Below, piece after piece: positions 44,142 through 54,869 of a stretch of DNA of 64,000 bases (position 1 is the first letter of the stretch; each line of letters begins with the position of its first letter). This DNA is from Serpula lacrymans var. lacrymans S7.9. Its lineage: Eukaryota; Basidiomycota; Agaricomycetes; Boletales; Serpulaceae. The stretch is from the NCBI RefSeq assembly GCF_000218685.1, contig NW_006763290.1, forward strand, positions 3,374,908-3,438,907, in the 5' to 3' direction. Made by a program: the position numbers and the translations under genes. The notes beneath the pieces were generated by a model that was given only the letters and a program-made list of their open reading frames with translations, was not told where the DNA came from and did no database searches.

Positions 44142-47100
44142 GATACATCCATATGTCCAGTTCTCACTGGACCCAACAATTTTTAGATATGGAAACTCCG
44201 GATCATCTCAAAGCTACGTCGGGAAAAAGTTCTCCGGGTTGTTACTGGAGAGGAGCTTAAGCCCTCACCAGGAAAACCTACCTCCTTGGAGGATCCTGAA
44301 ATCACCTGGATACTTTAGGATGAGAAGGCACATGGAATCATCCAGGACCACATCTCTGATGCCCTCCTAATGAGGACTGGAGACCTCACCAGCTCCAAGG
44401 AGTTATTTGATAAACTTGTCTCACTCCATCAGACGTCCAACATTGCCTCGGCCTTCTATGCATTCCAGCAACTCACCAAATTGTCCTGGGATGGGACATC
44501 ATCTATCCAGGACCACATTGCAAAAATCCGGACAATTGATTCACACCTCTCCGGAATGAAACTAGGAGTTGATACCAAACTCATGGCCTTTGCTCTTCTC
44601 CAATCTCTCCCATGCACTCCTGAATGGCAAATATTTTAGTCATTGGTAATCAATATGAGTGAAAAAAATAAACTTACCTTTGATGCAGTTGAGATCCGGA
44701 TCACTGCAGAAGTTGCACGACAGTCAGGGAAGGCCCCTGGAGGTTCTGAATCAGCACTCAAATCCAAGGAGAAGTGGTGTGACTTCCACAAAGCCAAATC
44801 ACACAACACTTCAGTCAGCTGGAAAAGGTCAAAGGAAGAAGGGAAAGGAAAGACACAAGGATAAAGGAAAAGAAAAGGAAAAGGCAAATACGGCGGAGCA
44901 ATCATCTGGATCTGACTCCGAGGAGGAACAGAGTCATATTGCATTGGAACATGTACATATTTCCAAGCCCCTTGCTGAACACATTCAAGCTTACCTTGTG
45001 TCGGAACCCAATAAGACCAAAACAACAATCATCATTGACTCCGGAGCAACATCTCACATGGTCCCTCACCGCTCCTAGTTTGAGCCAGGAACATACCATG
45101 TTCTGAATCCTCCGAGGACAATCAGTTTTGGGGATGAATCCTCTGTAAATGCCATTGGAATTGGAACTGTAATCCTACAAGCAACTGTTTGCAAAAAGGA
45201 CTACAATATCACACTCTCAAATGTCTTATTTGTGCCAAACTTCACTTTAGCACTTGTCTCTGTCCACAAATTGTCTAAAACGGGTTTATCAACACTTTTT
45301 CCAGCAGGGTCAAGTGCTTGTGAAGTTCGGAAAAAGGAGGAACTTATCCTCACTGCGTTACACAAGCAAGGACTTTATCACATCCAAGCAAAACCTGAAA
45401 TTAACCCGGAGTCAGCTTTTGCAGCAGTAGATGTATTTATTGCACAGGAGAATGGGACACATTGGAATGGACCGCTTGCAACAAATGGTTAGAAAAGGAA
45501 AGCTCCAGGACATAGACACCCTTACCGGAACCCCGGAGTTTTGTGAACCTTGTGCTTTAGGAAAGATGAAGAAATTACCTTTCAAGTCTACTGGAGGAAA
45601 CCAAGCCAAGCGCCCCATACAAATTGTGCACACAGATGTTGGAGGACCAATCAAACCAACTTCCAGGGAGGGTTTTTGGTACTGGATTATCATTGTAGAT
45701 GATTTCTCCAAATTTCCATGGATATATTTCCTACAACATAAAAGTGAAGCACTGGAATGATACAAGCAATGGAAAGAAGATGTCCAAACATTCTTCCGGA
45801 CTCATTTGGGAGAAGAAAACTTCACTCCACTGTACACAGAATTCCTCCGGAGCAATGGGGGAGGAGAATATACTGGCAATGCATTCAAAAATCAACTCCA
45901 AGGAGATGGTGTCATCCAAGAAACTACAGCTGCAGATACTCCGGAACAAAATGGCATTGCAGAACGCATGAATCAGACATTGGCTACATTAGCAACCACT
46001 ATGCTCCATGATTTCAAGCTCCCAAAGTCATTTTGGGTAGATGCTATGCAAACAGCTGCATATATCACAGCACGCAGCCCAGCATCAGGACTCCATGGAA
46101 AGACCCCATATGAAATACTGTTCCAAAGGAGAGTTGATCCAACTTTGTTTCGCCCTTTCGGATGCCAAGCATATGCCTTAATTCTGAAAGACAAGAGGCA
46201 AGGGAAGTTTTACTCCAAGGGGCGCAATGCCATAATGATTAGCTACACACATGGAAAGCAAGCCTACAAACTCCTAAACACTGAAAAACGGACTGTGTTT
46301 TCCAGTCGGCATGTCATATTCAATGAATCCGGAAAGGTACAAAAGGATGACACTGCTCCCTGGAACACAGACACTAGCATAGATTAGTGGGAGGGACTCA
46401 TTCCAGAGAATGCTCACTATCCAGACCAAAATACATTGGAGGAGGATGATCCTGACCCTCGGATCTGAGATCCAAATGAATTGCAAATGGAACCACATCT
46501 CCAAGGAGATGTTCCACAAGCAATGGAACCATATCAGCATCCGAGAGCAGTGGGGCAATACCTCTGTGGAGACGTTCCGAGAGCAGTGGGAGCACCTGAT
46601 CAGCTAAGACACCCTCCACAACAGTCTCTACAAACAAGACCTGAACACTGGCCATCTTCAGAACGGAAAGCCAAAGTAGAGTTACAGTCAGTGGGAGGAC
46701 AGCCCCTCAACATACAGCCAGCTGATGTGGAAAAAGTCCGAATACAGCTAGACAGCCTGTCCATTGGATCAGCTTCTGGAAGGCATACAACACCTCCAAG
46801 GAGTCATCCAACACCTCCAAGGAGTGATTTAACACCTTCAGGAGTGAGTGGGGCAACAAATACACAAATGTGTCTACTCCCTGGAGTACCTGCACAAGTT
46901 CCTAAAAGAGCAGTCATGCCTGCTGAAGTCCTAGGAGTACGCAGAAGCAGTCGCCAGACCCATCCTGCAGACAAAAACCAAGATTATCAAAGGACTCTAA
47001 ACGAGGAACAGTCTTGAAAAGAGCAGCATGACAACTCCATGGAGAAACCTAACACTCCTGAGGTTCATGAAGAAACATCTGATACAGAGGAGACATTCTT

Positions 47101-47701
47101 TGCTGGAATAGCAAGTACCGGTCCATCTAACACAGACCTTCCAAGGACACTAAAGGAAGCCTTATCACGTCCGGATGGAGAATTATGGAAGTCTGCCTTG
47201 GAGGAGGAACTCCTAAGTCTCAATACTAATGCAGTATATGACACTGTTCCACTTCCGAAGGGAGTAAAACCCATCACATCAAAACCTGTGTTCCGGATCA
47301 AGTTTGATCAAAACAGAAACATTGAGAGATACAAACTCCGGATTGTTGCACGAGGTTTTACTCAAAGGGAGGGGATTGATTACCAGGAAGCTTTTGCTCT
47401 GGTTGTAAACTTAGAGTTGATCTGAATTATTCTAGCCCTGGCAGCAAAGTACAACCTAGAACTTGATCAAATGGACGTATCCACAGCTTATCTCAATGGA
47501 GAACTTGAAGAAGAACTGTACATGCTTCCTCCAGGGGGTGTTCCTATCCAACCTGGATACTGCTGGAGATTGAAGAAATCCATCTATGGGTTAAAACAAG
47601 CTGGTCGTACATGGAATAAAACTTTTGATCACAAGCTCCAGGAGCTCGGTTTCACAATGTGCTCCCATGTGTGCCGCACGCAACTTTTGAGACCACCGTC
47701 C

Positions 47702-47826
47702 AGTGTTAGATGAGCTGTGCCTTCAAGAACAGTGCCTATCAGAGTGCCCAAGGTGCCTCCATGGCACTCTGGGGCACTGGACCATGTGTATGGTACTTGA
47801 GACAGCACTATATCTGAGTAATCACA
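47702..47826 (+). repeat. Truncated 3' LTR of Copia-2
   Basis: TGTTAGATGAGCTGTGCCTT begins about 125 bp that match the Copia-2 5' LTR (37525-37645) with few changes, ending abruptly after tctgagtaatcacat. The copy thus lost the end of pol (47656) and most of this LTR. Confidence 0.75.
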
Positions 47827-48099
47827 TATGTGTAAGGTGCTCATGCAGCCTGATTGGAGATCAATGAGATTGTCATCAACATGTTCACCATTGCTGTGAC
47901 TTAACTGCATGACTTTCATACCGCAAAAAGCTTGTATTGTGTTTGCTGCCCCTTCTCCTCATGCATTCTTTGTATATAATCTCGAGTCTGACAGAAGAGC
48001 TGGCACAAACTAACTTCCTTTTGGATTTTCACCACTTGGTTTACCTAGCCTTGCAGTCTAATATCAGTCCAAAAAAATGGGTCGAGAACGAGATTAGTG
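47827..48099. other. Junction region between Copia-2 and the hAT relic
   Basis: No recognisable LTR or gene; it probably contains the left end and leader of the hAT element. I could not pair terminal inverted repeats with the right side. Confidence 0.3.
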
Positions 48100-51000
48100 G
48101 AGAATTGATAACTTTACAGATCATCCCAAGCACAAAGATAAGGATCCAACATCATTTGCAAGCAAGGATGGCAAGTGTGCAAAAGTTGCATGTAACATGT
48201 GCTGACCCGTAATAGTGGACAAGCATAAGATACAAGATATAGAAGATGTCACACAAAACAAGAGAGTGACAGCACATACTCAGGAAATAATTGAAAGTGA
48301 CAGTAAGTAGGAATATTTGCGCTATAGCATGAGACTAATATGACTACACTAATGTGGGCTGACCACTCCGAGAACAAACCCTGGCTTCCATCTCGCAAAA
48401 ACACAGTTCTGCAACATCTAGTTCTTCATTGTCCAAACCAGCCACAATTTGTCCACCAGCGTGCCAGACATGAATACAAGAACCGTGGTTATTCTGTAGC
48501 AGCATCACCATCTTTGAAACAAACCCGCAGCAATTATGAGCAAGCTGGTCCCTCATCATTTTCACCTCTTCCAAACCTCCTACTTTCAAGATCAAACTTC
48601 AGCTCTGGATCACCTTTTCGGACCCCAAGTGCATTTCCAGGTACATTAGCTTCCCCATATCTGCCAGATCTTTATCAGACTCATGCCAAAATTCCATCAA
48701 AACACAGCTGCAAAAGCTTCTCGCATCAACCATCACAAACATTGCAATGGAGTATTGAGATGCAGCAAGAGTTTGGACGATGCCTTGCCCACCTCACAGC
48801 TTCAGCTGGTCTACCATTCCAATGGGTTGAAGACCCTGAATGGATTCAGTTCTGCCAAAGGTTTCTTCCGAATGCCCAGCCTATCAGCCACAAAGTCCTG
48901 TCTAATCAACTTATCCCCGCAGAGGCTAAACACTATTGTGAAATGGCAAAAAAAAGCCTTGGCGGACAGCTTGGGACAGGACAGTGTGATGGATGGACCA
49001 GTATCAACTCACACCACATAATTGTGTTTATGGTCACATCAGCATCTCATGAGGTAAGCCACATTTATGATTTTTCATGTTTGTATGACCTATTTCAAGT
49101 TGTAGGTTCATACTGTGAAGGTTTATGATGTGTCCTCTGAACAAAAATCTGCCAACAACCTATATACACTCATCAAGAAAATACAGGAGATACTCAAAGT
49201 TAGCTGGCATGTGATCCTCATTGCATTTACTTCTGATGCTTCTGGAGACTCTCACAAGGCAAGAAAAATCCTTTGTCAAGATAGGCCTGAGATCATAGTC
49301 CTAGACTGCTACGCACACCAAATTAACCTCATTGTAGGGGATTATTTTGCTTGCAAGGAGGCACAGTTTGTATCCGATTTTTCAACAAAGGCTATTGACC
49401 TCATTATATAGATACAGAGCAAAATACTCCTTACTACTCTCATTCGCTCTATCTCAAAATACTCACTGGCTCTGCAAAATCTGTTATCCGCCCTGTGATT
49501 ACACAATGGACAGCACACTATCTTGCATTTCAGCATCTACTTGAACTATGACTTACTTTGCAACAAATTGTGGCTGCAGACGCCCAAAAATACCTGCTGA
49601 ACGGCTGGTCAGAACTGAAGACCAACAGGCTTTAGAGAAGGCCAACAGAATGGTAGAGACCATTAATAATGTGTTGATTTGGCACACCATAGCGCAGTAT
49701 GACTTTCATCTGGTCTGAGATTTTTCTTGCACTTAGGCTTCCATAGGATTAAAAAACACCTCGAACCACTTGCACTTGCAGCAAATATCACTCAGGCAAC
49801 ATATTTTTGACTTGACCAAGTCCTGATTACCTTTGGAATATTATTTTCCAAATTTTCATCTATTTTGAACACTCCCAACAACCCAACTGATGTCCCACTC
49901 ATGCGAGCAACACTGAAAAGCATCGAGAAACACTGGGAAAAATCAGACCAAGACATATTCATTGCTGCAGTAATCCTTGATCCTCTCTGCAAGGCCTCTC
50001 CATTCAGCTCCAGTGTTGAGTTCATGACAGCAGCAGGAGTCTGGGAGCTCTGTAGTTGGCTGTGGATGCACTTTTACAAAGAAGAGGCCCCAATTCAGCT
50101 CTAACTGTAGAAATTATATTATGTAAGCAAATTTTGGAGCTTCGCCCAAAGATTTACTCTGTGATTACAACCAGCCTTTTGTGGCTATCATTGTCTTTCA
50201 CATGATATTTACATATGTTTGTTATATAAGATATGTATTTACATTGTTACAGCATTTGTTTGCCAAAGGAATCCTTCTCCCGTGCCTGTTCCTGCACCCT
50301 GAGGGACCGAATATCCAACACTACCGTGAGCTTGTGAGTTATCTCAGTAACCAAGAACGGTATGGAAAGCTCCCAGATCACATTCAGCATGAAACTGCAT
50401 TAGCAGCTAGCGAAGTAAGTAAATTTACTTGTTGTAATACAATTTTGTACTCAATTACCCTTTGACAGAACAAGTCTGTCTGTTGACCAAATGAGCATCT
50501 ATATTGCAATGACCAACCTAGTCAACCCGCTCCCAACACCTCTTTAATGTCTTGCAAGATATCTACTCACTGTCTCAGCCAACTCAGCCTCTTGCGAGAG
50601 ACTTTTCAGTGCCTTTGGGCTTATCCTCACCCGGCTTCGCTCTCAAATGAGTATCAAATCAATGACTGATCTTGCTGAGCTCCGACTTCACCTACGTGAT
50701 GAACATGTCCGCTTGGGGATACTGAAACAAAAGCTGCGCAAACGCCAAATACTCTCAATGTCAACCAATGACTTCACTTTGGGCAAAGCTGAACCTGCTA
50801 GTAATCCAGGTCACCCGCCTGACAATTCAAACTCGGAGGCAGAAGCTCTACATAGTCCATCTTCTACATGCGGGAACTCAATGAACGACATAATCATAGG
50901 CTTGTGTGGCTGTCTGGATGCAGATGAAGACCCAGAGGTTGTGACATTCGGAAAAATACATGTATCAATCTCTCAGCTATTCAACTTCGAGGATACAGCT

Positions 51001-51150
51001 TGGATACAGGTAGAGGAGAGGTTTTTGCTACGAGGTTTAAATGAGGAACTCGAGCTATATGATCTGGTTAGTCTGGATGCTCCTGGTGAGTTAGACAAGT
51101 CTTTGGACATGGACACTTTCAAGGAGTCTGTGCTGACTTCGGCACCATGA
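48100..51150 (+). pseudogene. hAT-family transposase, broken
   Basis: The N-terminal piece FTDHPKHKDKDPTSFASKDG, then CAKVACNMC, is BED-finger-like. It is followed by PWLPSRKNTVLQHLVLHCP. The catalytic region contains FQWVEDPEWIQFCQRFLPNA, GQCDGWTSINSHHIIVFMVT (first Asp), TSDASGDSHKARKIL and LDCYAHQINLIVGDYF. Further pieces are SDQDIFIAAVILDPLCKASPF and the dimerisation end, NSASCERLFSAFGLILTRLR with LRLHLRDEH (about 50570-50710), then an acidic tail to 51150. Frames shift several times and stops occur near 49410, 49545 and 50505, so it is not functional. Order and motifs fit fungal hAT transposases. Confidence 0.87.
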
Positions 51151-51650
51151 TTTTTGGGATATAATTTATATATTTCATGTAATATAGATACACACTGTCT
51201 GTCTAAATATCCCCTCTTCGCTCTTTCAAAACCCTTGCCTCTGAAGGCTCATTATTTTGAGCTGCAACTGTCGACACTGCTGCTCGAATGTCCTGCAGGG
51301 TGAGACCGGAGTTGCTCGGGATCTTTCGGTGCCATAGGCACCTTGGGCCTTGTCATCGTTGTCTGGGGGTGCCCATGTGCCGAAGGCACTATAGTGCCAA
51401 CGGCGGTACCCAAGGCCCTTCCACTACTGCCACCGTCCCCTTCGTTATAGATCACACAATTGACAAGAAAACCATCATGGATGGATGGATTGCAAGACAG
51501 TATTTAAAACAACCCTACTATATTTCCAGGGTCCTACCCTTCTGACTTTTCCGAGTTCGCGTCAAGAACTTTTTGTCTGCACTCCCCTTGCTTGATTGTA
51601 TGAAAATTACAGTTATACTTTGATCATGAAGTACATGAATACAATTTTTA
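51151..51650. repeat. Dyad-rich DNA 3' of hAT
   Basis: The part 51328-51418 is packed with palindromes: GGTGCC-ATA-GGCACC (51328-51342), GTGCC-GAA-GGCAC (51377-51389), GGCACTATAGTGCC (51385-51398), and CCTTGGG/CCCAAGG (51341 and 51409). It may be the subterminal region of the hAT element, where transposase-binding repeats are common. The rest to 51650 is the 3' flank of PUP3. Confidence 0.5.
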
Positions 51651-52502
51651 CTAATCCATTCTACCTTTTAGAGTCCGGCTGATTATACTGTCTTTCGTGC
51701 TAGATCGTATGTTCGTGTGGCATCAGTAACGACAAGGGAAATTTTAAAGATCCAAACTAACATAACATGTACAACAGCTCCCCATCCCGAGAAGGCATCT
51801 CTATCCACTGAGTTTAGCAATGTTTGTGATATTGTCTCAAACAAATCCTCCGGCTCTAAATCTGGCTCCCATAACCCTTCGGCTACACCAAGCAGTTTCG
51901 TGCTTGCTGTACCAGCAACCACGAAGTCTTTAGCAAAGTTCAGACATCCAATAAGGTCAGCAGCAGCGATTAATGGCTTCACACCGCCAGATGGTGTCTT
52001 CGAAAGACCAGCTATGACAGGTTCGATGAAATACGGGCCGAAACGATGTTCATAGAGTGTGGAAGACACGAGGTGAGCAAAGGTCTCTGGCTCGATCTCT
52101 CTTTCCTCCTTGATAGTATACATGTTAATTCTGTAACGGAATCGTTCTCGCCTAAAAAAATGGCAGATAAGCGTGGCTCAAGGCGATTGAAACACCCATA
52201 CAAAGTCGTCACGTCAGTTCCTAACCCTGGTAGGCCAACATATATTCTGTCGGTAACAGGGAAAACCTAACGATACATATTCAGCGGACAACACAAGATG
52301 TTTCGCGGGCACTGGCATACCTTTTGAAAATTTGACGATATTGACAGAGCCTGATTCCCTAGTCGAAGATCAGAGGCAATTGCAACACAATCCTTGCCCA
52401 CCATGGCTATTACGGAGCCACCGTTGTATTCCATGATCGACTAGTAGGCGGGAAAGATATGTCAATAACTGCGTTGTCAGAGGGACGCGATGAGCTAACC
52501 AT
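51651..52502 (-). CDS. PUP3: 20S proteasome subunit beta-3
   Basis: The product is a non-catalytic beta subunit of the 20S core particle. Five exons fit exactly: 52502-52500, 52440-52321, 52266-52202, 52151-51762 and 51699-51651, 627 coding bases (208 aa), with all introns GT...AG and 50-62 bp long. The first exon is only the ATG; joining gives [19 protein letters not shown], the expected start. Key stretches are [106 protein letters not shown] and the end [13 protein letters not shown]. As in other beta-3 subunits there is no propeptide or catalytic N-terminal Thr. It appears intact and is surely essential. Confidence 0.96.
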
Positions 52503-52857
52503 TGTAGTGCGACAACTGTAGAATATGAAAGTGAAGTATTCTGAGTCGTATTTGTTGCGTGGTCAGGAAATATGTGACGCGTCCATGTATCCTGGGTTTC
52601 CCAGGTCTGCCGTTCATCGGCACCCTCACTTATATTTCAAGCAACGCCTAAAATCCCGCGCCGCGCCACCTGAGCACAGTTGCTCAATCGATTTTTGCTT
52701 CGGCCCAGCTCTTCCCTGTTAGAGAGGAGAAAGAAAATAGACAAAGCGTGGACCAGCTGACTCTAATTGCCTGCCAGTGGTAGAAGACATTTGTAGTCTA
52801 GAAATAGAAGATAAAAATCAGATTACCTTGAACAAATAGCAGATCCTCTTATATGGT
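52503..52857. other. Upstream region of PUP3
   Basis: Likely promoter of PUP3, with no gene seen. A pyrimidine/purine-mixed stretch with higher G+C (cccgcgccgcgcc near 52652) stands out from the A/T-rich surroundings. Confidence 0.45.
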
Positions 52858-53740
52858 CTACCTATCCATCCTATCATCAATTCTAGCAGCATATCCAACT
52901 CCCTCCCAAGTCATACAGCCCCAGATCATCATAGAACCTCCTCCAAACTTGACAGTTCCCTGTACCAATCTATCACTGAGGCCCTCACCTGGCTTTTTCC
53001 ACACCCACTTGCATCCATCCACCTGACCCCAGGTGATTGATTTTGTTCTCATCAGACCATACAACCTTCTTCCAATCCTCCACAGTCCAGTCCTTGTGAG
53101 CATGAGTAAAGTCCAACCTAGCTTTACAATGGTTGGTGTTACAATACACAATTTTTGGACCTTTAATTTTCATTCTCCTCTTTAACTTTATACTGTAGTT
53201 TTCACACCCTGTGCCATGCAGCACTTTTCTTTTTGTTCAAACTCCTCTTTCTCATGCTGCGCTGCCTTCCTTCTTATTTTAGCTACAAGTATCTCACGCA
53301 GTGGAGCTAGTCACATGGGCTGTACCCACGACATCATCAGCCACTGCCTTCATCAACTGTATAGTACATATGTACAAACAAACCTGTAGTAGTATATATA
53401 CCCCAATAGATCAAGGAGACTCCTCAGCGAGTCCTTCTGTTGTATCCTCACAACTAACTTGCTGAAGCCTAAAGGGTAACCACTCCCTCATCATCATCTC
53501 TATAGCTTGTCTGAGTTGTGCGCCAGAGTAACAAACTCTTGGTTGCTACACTTGGCAGAGAGAAGTGGGTGTTTCCGCCCGACCACAGCCCCCATGCAAG
53601 CATTTTTCAAGCACCGGCAGACAGTGTTTGGGCACCATTGGTAGAGGCAATGGAGTGAGCAGTTTGACCTGCATCAAGGAGGTTAAGGATCTGGTTCTTT
53701 TGAGCCGGAGAGAGGAATTATGGATGATGGTGGTTGAGAA
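52858..53740 (-). pseudogene. Tc1/mariner transposase relic, split by a solo LTR
   Basis: Right of the LTR the minus strand carries the helix-turn-helix start PAQKNQILNLLDAGQTAHSI and, degraded, VVGRKHPLLSAK. Left of the LTR it continues NHCKARLDFTHAHKDW, TVEDWKKVVWSDENKINHLG (the Asp region), then after a frameshift WVWKKPGEGLSDRLVQGTVK, FGGGSMMIWGCMTWEGVGY and a break at DDRMD. The remaining catalytic acidic residues of the DDE triad downstream are missing. This is clearly a Tc1/mariner type and dead. Confidence 0.85.
53137..53550 (+). repeat. Solo LTR, Gypsy family A (inside Tc1/mariner)
   Basis: It begins TGTTACAATACACAATTTTT and ends CTTGGTTGCTACA, 414 bp. Its flanks are gttgg and cttgg (four of five identical), so the target duplication is nearly intact. 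It interrupts the transposase between LSAK and NHCKARLD. Confidence 0.92.
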
Positions 53741-54059
53741 TAAAGAAGTGTGTGAACTTTTTTAAACTCAGACACAATGTTTATATGTATATCTTTGTTT
53801 GTAGGACCAAACAAAGCCAATTACTCTATGATATCATTGTGATCTCTGCTTCTAACTCAAAACTGAAAAACTATTGCAGTGGTATTGCTGTTTTGAAATA
53901 TAAATATCTTCACAGCTGCTGGGCCAATTCACATGACCCAAGAACCATTTTGTAGCCAAGATCAAGTACTCTTGCTGACCCACCGAAGATAAGCAAAATT
54001 TCCACGCCTGTTGGCAGTGTGCTTTGTGCACGGCATTTAGACCAAACATTGTAACGGTT
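53741..54059. other. Unassigned DNA
   Basis: No gene or repeat recognised; probably flank or decayed 3' part of the Copia relic that follows. Confidence 0.3.
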
Positions 54060-54860
54060 TTTGGAGTCACTGTATCTATTGGATGATGATTTGTTTTGAA
54101 TGGACTTGTTCATAGATGTAATGAAAATAAATATCTATGTGTTTGGCTCATGCATGAAATGATAGGTTGTCACTAAGAGTAATAGTGCCATTGTTATCAC
54201 ATAGTAAAGGGAGAGGCACTTTCTGTGTTCTTGATATTGCACTGAGTAGCGAGCATAGCCATACTACTTCTTTTAAAGCTTTGCAAGCCATGATATACTG
54301 CACTTTATGAGTTGATGTAGTTACAATATGTTGCTTTGTTCTATGGCAATACCAACACAGAACTTAGCCTTGCCAAAGTCAGATATCTGCCTTTGCATTT
54401 CAAGTCCACTTTGAAGTGTTCATTCTCCTCCTTTGATGTGGCAATGGAGAGAAAATGGTCCACATGGACAGCAGCAATGCAAATTCCTATTGGGAATATG
54501 CAGATATAAACACACTATTCTGCCAACATGACCTGCCTATTCTATGGCCTTATTCAGGTGCCAGACATGGTCCTCTTCCGCAGAAGCCAGCAGGTTGTTC
54601 CATATAACAAATTTTGTCATTGGGGAGTGTGTCATTTGAGAAGGCCATTTGTATGTCAATTTGTAAAAGGTCTCAAGAGAAAGTGGCAACAAGGTGAAGG
54701 AGAAGGCAGAAAGACTCAAGACGTGCTGTTGGGGAAGTTGTTTTGTGGTAGTCACAACCAAGAATGGTGGTAAAGCCCTTACAGACATACCTGGCTTTAA
54801 TGCAAGAAGGGTAGCCATGTACATTGTGTTTGAGTATAAAAACAGGATGGCCATGCATAA
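54060..54860 (-). pseudogene. Copia-type RT and RNase H relic (third Copia family)
   Basis: On the minus strand: KARYVCKGFTTILGCDYHKT and TARLESFCLLLHLVA (RT), EEDHVWHLNKAIE, AAVHVDHFLSIATSKEENE (a damaged VDD region), then AEYMACKALKEVVWLCSLL and LPLLCDNNGTITL (RNase H and C-terminus). Frames are broken throughout. The motifs differ from those of Copia-1 and Copia-2, so a separate family is likely. Confidence 0.72.
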
Positions 54861-54869
54861 GATGTCAAC

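Larger units (their letters stand above)
38055..47655 (+). pseudogene. Copia-2 gag-pol, split by Copia-1 and truncated in RT
   Basis: Gag starts ATG ACC ACA at 38055 (MTTAHDT), is cut at 38074 by Copia-1, and resumes at 44147 (SICPVLTGPNNF-stop-IWKLR). Gag continues to LMAFALLQSLPC. The protease has IIIDSGATSHMVPH. GAG-pre-integrase reads LHRRMGHIGMDRL with CEPCALGKM. The integrase core has HTDVGGPI, RSNGGGEYTGNAF and TPEQNGIAERMNQ. A linker with a 21-bp tandem repeat (46789-46845) leads to the RT (ARGFTQREGIDYQEAFA, DVSTAYLNGELEEELYM, KSIYGLKQAGRTWNK), which stops at LQELGFT. The FVDD active site and RNase H are missing. Stops include TAG near 44187, TGA after WIL near 44320, and TGA near 47424. 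Confidence 0.87.
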
